Below are positions 61,063-64,000 of a stretch of DNA of 64,000 bases, piece by piece. The stretch is from Corallococcus sp. NCRR (GTDB lineage: Bacteria > Myxococcota > Myxococcia > Myxococcales > Myxococcaceae). The stretch spans positions 1,612,001 to 1,676,000 of the forward strand of contig NZ_CP114039.1 in NCBI RefSeq assembly GCF_026965535.1. Reading direction: 5' to 3'. The first letter of the stretch is position 1; every line of letters begins with the position of its first letter. The notes beneath the pieces are model-generated. The model saw nothing but the letters and a program-made list of their open reading frames with translations, had not been told where the DNA came from and made no database searches. The translations under genes and the position numbers were made by a program.

Positions 61063-62169
61063 TCAGACGCGCATGGGCATGACCACGGCGGTGAAGCTGC
61101 GGTCGCCGGGGCCGTGCAGCACGCCCGGGCTGTGCTCGTCCCCCAGCTCGAAGCTGACCTCGTCCGTCTCCGTCACGCCCAGGACGTCCATGAGGTAACG
61201 GGCGTTGAAGCCGATGGTGATGTCGTTGCCCTTGTAGTCCACGTCCAGCGCGTCTCGCGCCTCACCCAGGTCCGGGTTGCTGGCGGTGATGAGCAGCTTG
61301 CCCTTCTCCAGGCCGATGCGGATGGCGTTGCTCTTGTCCGCGGACAACAACGCGATGCGCTTGAGGCCCTCCAGCAGGCGCACCTTCGGGACGAGGACGA
61401 CCTTCTCGCCCTCCTTGGGGATGACGCGCTGGTACTCGGGGAACTGCCCGTCGATGAGGCGCATCACCATGGTGAGGCCCGGCTTCTTGAACAGCGCCGA
61501 GTTCTCCGCGAACCCCAGGTGGCACTCCGCGTCCGGGGCCTCATCCAGCAGGCGCTTGAGCTCCATCAGGCCCTTGCGCGGGATGATGACGCCGCTCTTG
61601 AGCTTGAAGTCACCGGACATCTCGCGCTCGATGAGCGACAGCCGGTGGCCGTCCGTGGCCACCATGCGGACCTTGCCGCTCTGCTGCGGCTCGAAGAAGA
61701 CGCCGTTGAGGATGTAGCGCGTCTCGTCGCTGGAGATGGCGAACTGGGTCTTCTTGATCATCTCCAGCAGCACGTTGCCGGAGATCTGCACCAGCGGAGC
61801 GTTCTCCTCCTTGGGCAGCTTCGGGTACTCCTCGGCGGCCATGCCGACGATCTTGAAGTGCGCGGAGCCGGAGGAGATGTCGACGTAGTTGTTCGCCAGC
61901 TTCTTGAGCGTGACCTCCGCGTCCGGGAGGTTCTGGACGATGTCGAAGACGTACTTCGCGCTCAGCGTGACGGCGCCCGGCTTGGCCACGTCCGCCTGGT
62001 GCTCGGACACGATGCCGATGTCCAGGTCGAAGGCCGTGACCGTGATGCTGCCCTTGTTCGCCGTGAGCAGCACGTTGGCGAGGATGGGCATCGTCGTCTT
62101 GCGCTCCACGATGCCCTGGGCGCGATAGAGGGCCTTCTTCAGCTCGTCGGCGGCGATGCGGAATTCCAT
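61063..62169 (-). CDS. dnaN: DNA polymerase III sliding clamp (beta subunit)
   Basis: A 368-residue beta clamp, three repeated domains of about 120 residues. It begins MEFRIAADELKKAL, has the domain 1 pattern RKTTMPILANVLLTA, VATDGHRLSL in the middle domain, and ends FTAVVMPMRV, the conserved P-M-R terminus that lines the hydrophobic clamp-binding pocket. It holds DNA polymerase on DNA as a ring-shaped dimer. AAGGACG lies before the ATG at 62169. dnaA is not next to it within the window, and no cluster of DnaA boxes is seen, so the origin lies elsewhere. Confidence 0.97.
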   Translation of the reverse strand: MEFRIAADELKKALYRAQGIVERKTTMPILANVLLTANKGSITVTAFDLDIGIVSEHQADVAKPGAVTLSAKYVFDIVQNLPDAEVTLKKLANNYVDISSGSAHFKIVGMAAEEYPKLPKEENAPLVQISGNVLLEMIKKTQFAISSDETRYILNGVFFEPQQSGKVRMVATDGHRLSLIEREMSGDFKLKSGVIIPRKGLMELKRLLDEAPDAECHLGFAENSALFKKPGLTMVMRLIDGQFPEYQRVIPKEGEKVVLVPKVRLLEGLKRIALLSADKSNAIRIGLEKGKLLITASNPDLGEARDALDVDYKGNDITIGFNARYLMDVLGVTETDEVSFELGDEHSPGVLHGPGDRSFTAVVMPMRV

Positions 62170-62422
62170 CGTGGGCGTCCTTACAGGTCACGGCCCCGGA
62201 GGCCGATCTCTTGGGGCGCGGGTGTACAACGAACAGGCACTGTCTTGGCACCCCTTTCTGGACGGGCTCCGACCGCTTCCAGACGCTCTGGGGCCCATGT
62301 AGGACATGGAGCAAAATCGCGCCTGTCGCCCTGGCAGGAGGGCGCGCGGCCGGGCAGAGTGGACCCGGCCGTGCCCCTCCCGCGTTGAAGGAGGGCACCC
62401 CGTCCTCCTTCTGGAGTCCGCC

Positions 62423-62926
62423 ATGAACGCCCGCTCCCTGCTCCTGTCCGCCGTGCTCATGCTCGGCCCGGTGGCGTGCAGCACGCCGTCCTCCCCCACC
62501 GCGCAGCCGTCCAGCGACATGTCCGGCGCGGAGGCCCCCGCCGACCTGAAGCGGACCGACGTGAACGCGCCCACGGGCGCCGCCAACGAGCCCGGTACGG
62601 CCGCCCCCACCCCCTCACCCGGAGACGCCACCATGACCACCAGCACCGTCTACATCATCAAGGACAACGGGAAGCGCTGCTTCGCGCCGCCCTGCGACCA
62701 CTACGACCTGTTCAGCGCGGACGCGCCGGACAAGAAGCTCCAGTCCTTCCATGAAATCGACCTGACGGCGGTCACCGGCGGGGACGACGCGAAGCTGGGT
62801 GAGCTCATGCAGCGCGCCGCCAAGGGCGGCCCCGGACTCAAGGTGGAGGGCTCCCTGGACAAGCGGCTCAAGGCCGGCCCCGCGGGCGACGCCATCGTCC
62901 TGCGCGCCACCCGCGTCGTCGGCTGA
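62423..62926 (+). CDS. Lipoprotein, DUF6748-like
   Basis: A 167-residue protein with a lipoprotein signal (MNARSLLLSAVLMLGPVACST, lipid Cys at 19), an Ala/Pro-rich linker and a compact C-terminal domain. STVYIIKDNGKRCFAPPCDHYDLFSADAPDKK, with two Cys six residues apart, resembles DUF6748 domains found in myxobacterial lipoproteins. TGGAG precedes the ATG at 62423. It is divergent from dnaN and convergent with the surface-repeat gene. The function is unknown. Confidence 0.7.
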   Translation: MNARSLLLSAVLMLGPVACSTPSSPTAQPSSDMSGAEAPADLKRTDVNAPTGAANEPGTAAPTPSPGDATMTTSTVYIIKDNGKRCFAPPCDHYDLFSADAPDKKLQSFHEIDLTAVTGGDDAKLGELMQRAAKGGPGLKVEGSLDKRLKAGPAGDAIVLRATRVVG

Positions 62927-62984
62927 GCGGCTCTGCCCACCGGGACCGCGTCCCGCGCGGTCCCTCAGCAAGGCTCAGAGCCGC
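62927..62984. terminator. Bidirectional hairpin terminator
   Basis: GGGACCGCG (62942-62950) and CGCGGTCCC (62956-62964) form a perfect stem. An outer GCGGCTCTG (62927-62935) and CAGAGCCGC (62976-62984) pair perfectly around it. It serves the lipoprotein gene and the convergent surface-repeat gene. Confidence 0.65.
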
Positions 62985-64000
62985 ACACCCACCTGGAAGC
63001 CCGGCCAGCGCTGCATGCGCGTGTCCGTGCCGATGGAGTGCAAGCGCACCGGCAGCGTCGTCAGCTTCGCGAACTCCGGCTCCCCCCACGTGAAGGCCAC
63101 GTTGTAGGTGGGGCCCGCGAACACGGCCAGCCGGGGCATCACCTGGAAGCCCAGCATGGCGCGCGCCTGGGACAGCAGGTTGTTGGACGCGCTGGAGAAC
63201 GGGTCTCGCGTGGACAGCACCTGGCTGGCCGCGACGTCCACGTCCACCCAGAAGCGCGAGCCCAGCGGGATGTGCCCACCCAGACCCAGGCCCAGGCTGA
63301 AGCGCTGGAAGCGGTCGTCCGGGCCGATGCCCGCGAGCAGCGTCGTGTAGAAGTGCTTGCCGCCGAACTTCAACGCCAGGTTGGTGAGCTGCACGTCGCT
63401 GCCGAACAGCTCCAGGTGCAGCTGGCCCTTCTTCTCGTAGGAGACCAGGCCCACCGGCACGCCGTTCACCTCGTCGGAGACGTTGACCAGGCCCAACTGC
63501 ATGCCGTGCACCGTGTCCGCGACGTTGATCAACCCCAGCTGCATGCCGGACACGTCGCCGCCCACGTTGATCAACCCCAGCTGCATGCCGGTGAGGGACG
63601 GCGCGTGGTTGAGCAGCACCGACCCCTGGATGCCGCGCGCCGCCGCCGCCACGGAGTTGACGCCCAGCGTGAACTGCACGCCCTTCATCGTGCCGTTCGC
63701 GTGATTGACACCCAGTGACAGCTGCATCCCGGTGGCGTCCGAGGTGGTGACGTTGGCGCCCAGCGCCGCCTGCACACCGCCCAGCGCGCCGCGGGCCACG
63801 TTGGCGCCCAGAGCCAGCTGCCCCACGCCGTCCACGTCGCCGTGGGCCACGTTGAGCCCCAGCGACGCCTGGGCGCCCAGCACCGGGCCGCCCGCCACGT
63901 TGGTGACCAGGGACAGCTGCGCGCCGCGCACCTCGCGGCCGGACGTGTTGAAGCCCAGCGCCATGGCCAGGCCGGACACCTCCGCGTCGTACACGTTGCC
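62975..64000 (-). CDS. LA_2272-type surface repeat protein, 5' end cut off by window
   Basis: The frame is open through the right edge, so the start is outside the window. The visible 341 residues contain about 11 repeats of roughly 18-20 residues with the pattern GxQLGLINVxxxVxGMQ (GMQLGLINVGGDVSGMQLGLINVADTVHGMQLGLVNV and similar). A C-terminal beta-rich domain of about 170 residues follows (LFGSDVQLTNLALKFGGKHFYTTLLAG), probably an outer-membrane barrel. The repeats resemble those of the LA_2272 family. It is probably exposed on the cell surface. Confidence 0.8.
   Translation of the reverse strand, partial: GNVYDAEVSGLAMALGFNTSGREVRGAQLSLVTNVAGGPVLGAQASLGLNVAHGDVDGVGQLALGANVARGALGGVQAALGANVTTSDATGMQLSLGVNHANGTMKGVQFTLGVNSVAAAARGIQGSVLLNHAPSLTGMQLGLINVGGDVSGMQLGLINVADTVHGMQLGLVNVSDEVNGVPVGLVSYEKKGQLHLELFGSDVQLTNLALKFGGKHFYTTLLAGIGPDDRFQRFSLGLGLGGHIPLGSRFWVDVDVAASQVLSTRDPFSSASNNLLSQARAMLGFQVMPRLAVFAGPTYNVAFTWGEPEFAKLTTLPVRLHSIGTDTRMQRWPGFQVGVRL

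Overview
The window is very GC-rich, densely coded and nearly free of mobile DNA. Gene content points to a predatory myxobacterium (Myxococcota, Myxococcaceae; Corallococcus or Myxococcus fit best). Supporting features are a myxobacteria-restricted TIGR02265/DUF2378 protein, a Ser/Thr kinase with a C-terminal transmembrane segment and PEGA-like region, lipoprotein-rich operons, and dnaN, recF and gyrB spread along one strand with many other genes between them. The genus is inferred from gene families, not from any search.

Layout. 1-9.4 kb: end of a phytanoyl-CoA dioxygenase-like gene, a DUF6992-like membrane protein, a small charged protein, an MpaB-type oxygenase, an AbiE-type toxin-antitoxin pair, a DsbD/ScsB reductase followed by a secreted redoxin, a VWA protein and a 53-residue gene. 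9.8-15.6 kb: a membrane Fe-S oxidoreductase beside a perfect 14-bp palindrome, an ankyrin protein, two DUF3592 membrane proteins, a beta-propeller lipoprotein, an archaemetzincin-like protein lacking its catalytic Glu, and tRNA-Gln(TTG). 15.7-20.4 kb: rtcB overlapped by an rbfA homologue, a flavin disulfide oxidoreductase and a GT87-like membrane protein. 20.4-27.6 kb: tonB-exbB-exbD-exbD, a TonB-dependent receptor and a beta-helix lipoprotein. 27.6-29.5 kb: an AAA ATPase-HNH pair resembling Septu defence. 29.6-36.6 kb: an AT-hook-like protein, a metallophosphoesterase lipoprotein with an envelope protein, a receptor-like kinase and a small membrane protein. 36.7-48 kb: gyrB, a GNAT enzyme, an XRE-EIIA regulator with a CPA2 antiporter, a two-component pair, a TIGR02265 protein and an aminotransferase. 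48.2-50.2 kb: tandem duplicated M43 metalloprotease lipoproteins, each with its own promoter and terminator. 50.4-53.7 kb: an Mla-type lipid transport operon. 54.3-64 kb: recF, a lipoprotein nuclease toxin with its immunity gene, an operon with an M50 protease between two paralogous membrane proteins, dnaN, a DUF6748-like lipoprotein and the start-truncated end of an LA_2272-type surface repeat protein.

Three genes (beta-helix lipoprotein, mlaE, lipoprotein toxin) are each broken by what looks like one missing base. In all three the downstream frame restores a sensible C-terminus, so sequencing error is at least as likely as true decay.

Most notable for follow-up: (1) the lipoprotein REase-fold toxin and DUF3396 immunity pair, built like the SitA/SitI toxins that myxobacteria pass by outer-membrane exchange; (2) the translationally coupled rbfA-rtcB pair, suggesting a ribosome or RNA repair module; (3) the M50 protease embedded between two paralogous membrane proteins; (4) the archaemetzincin-like protein with HQxxH in place of HExxH. 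No CRISPR array, insertion sequence, prophage or rRNA gene was seen.
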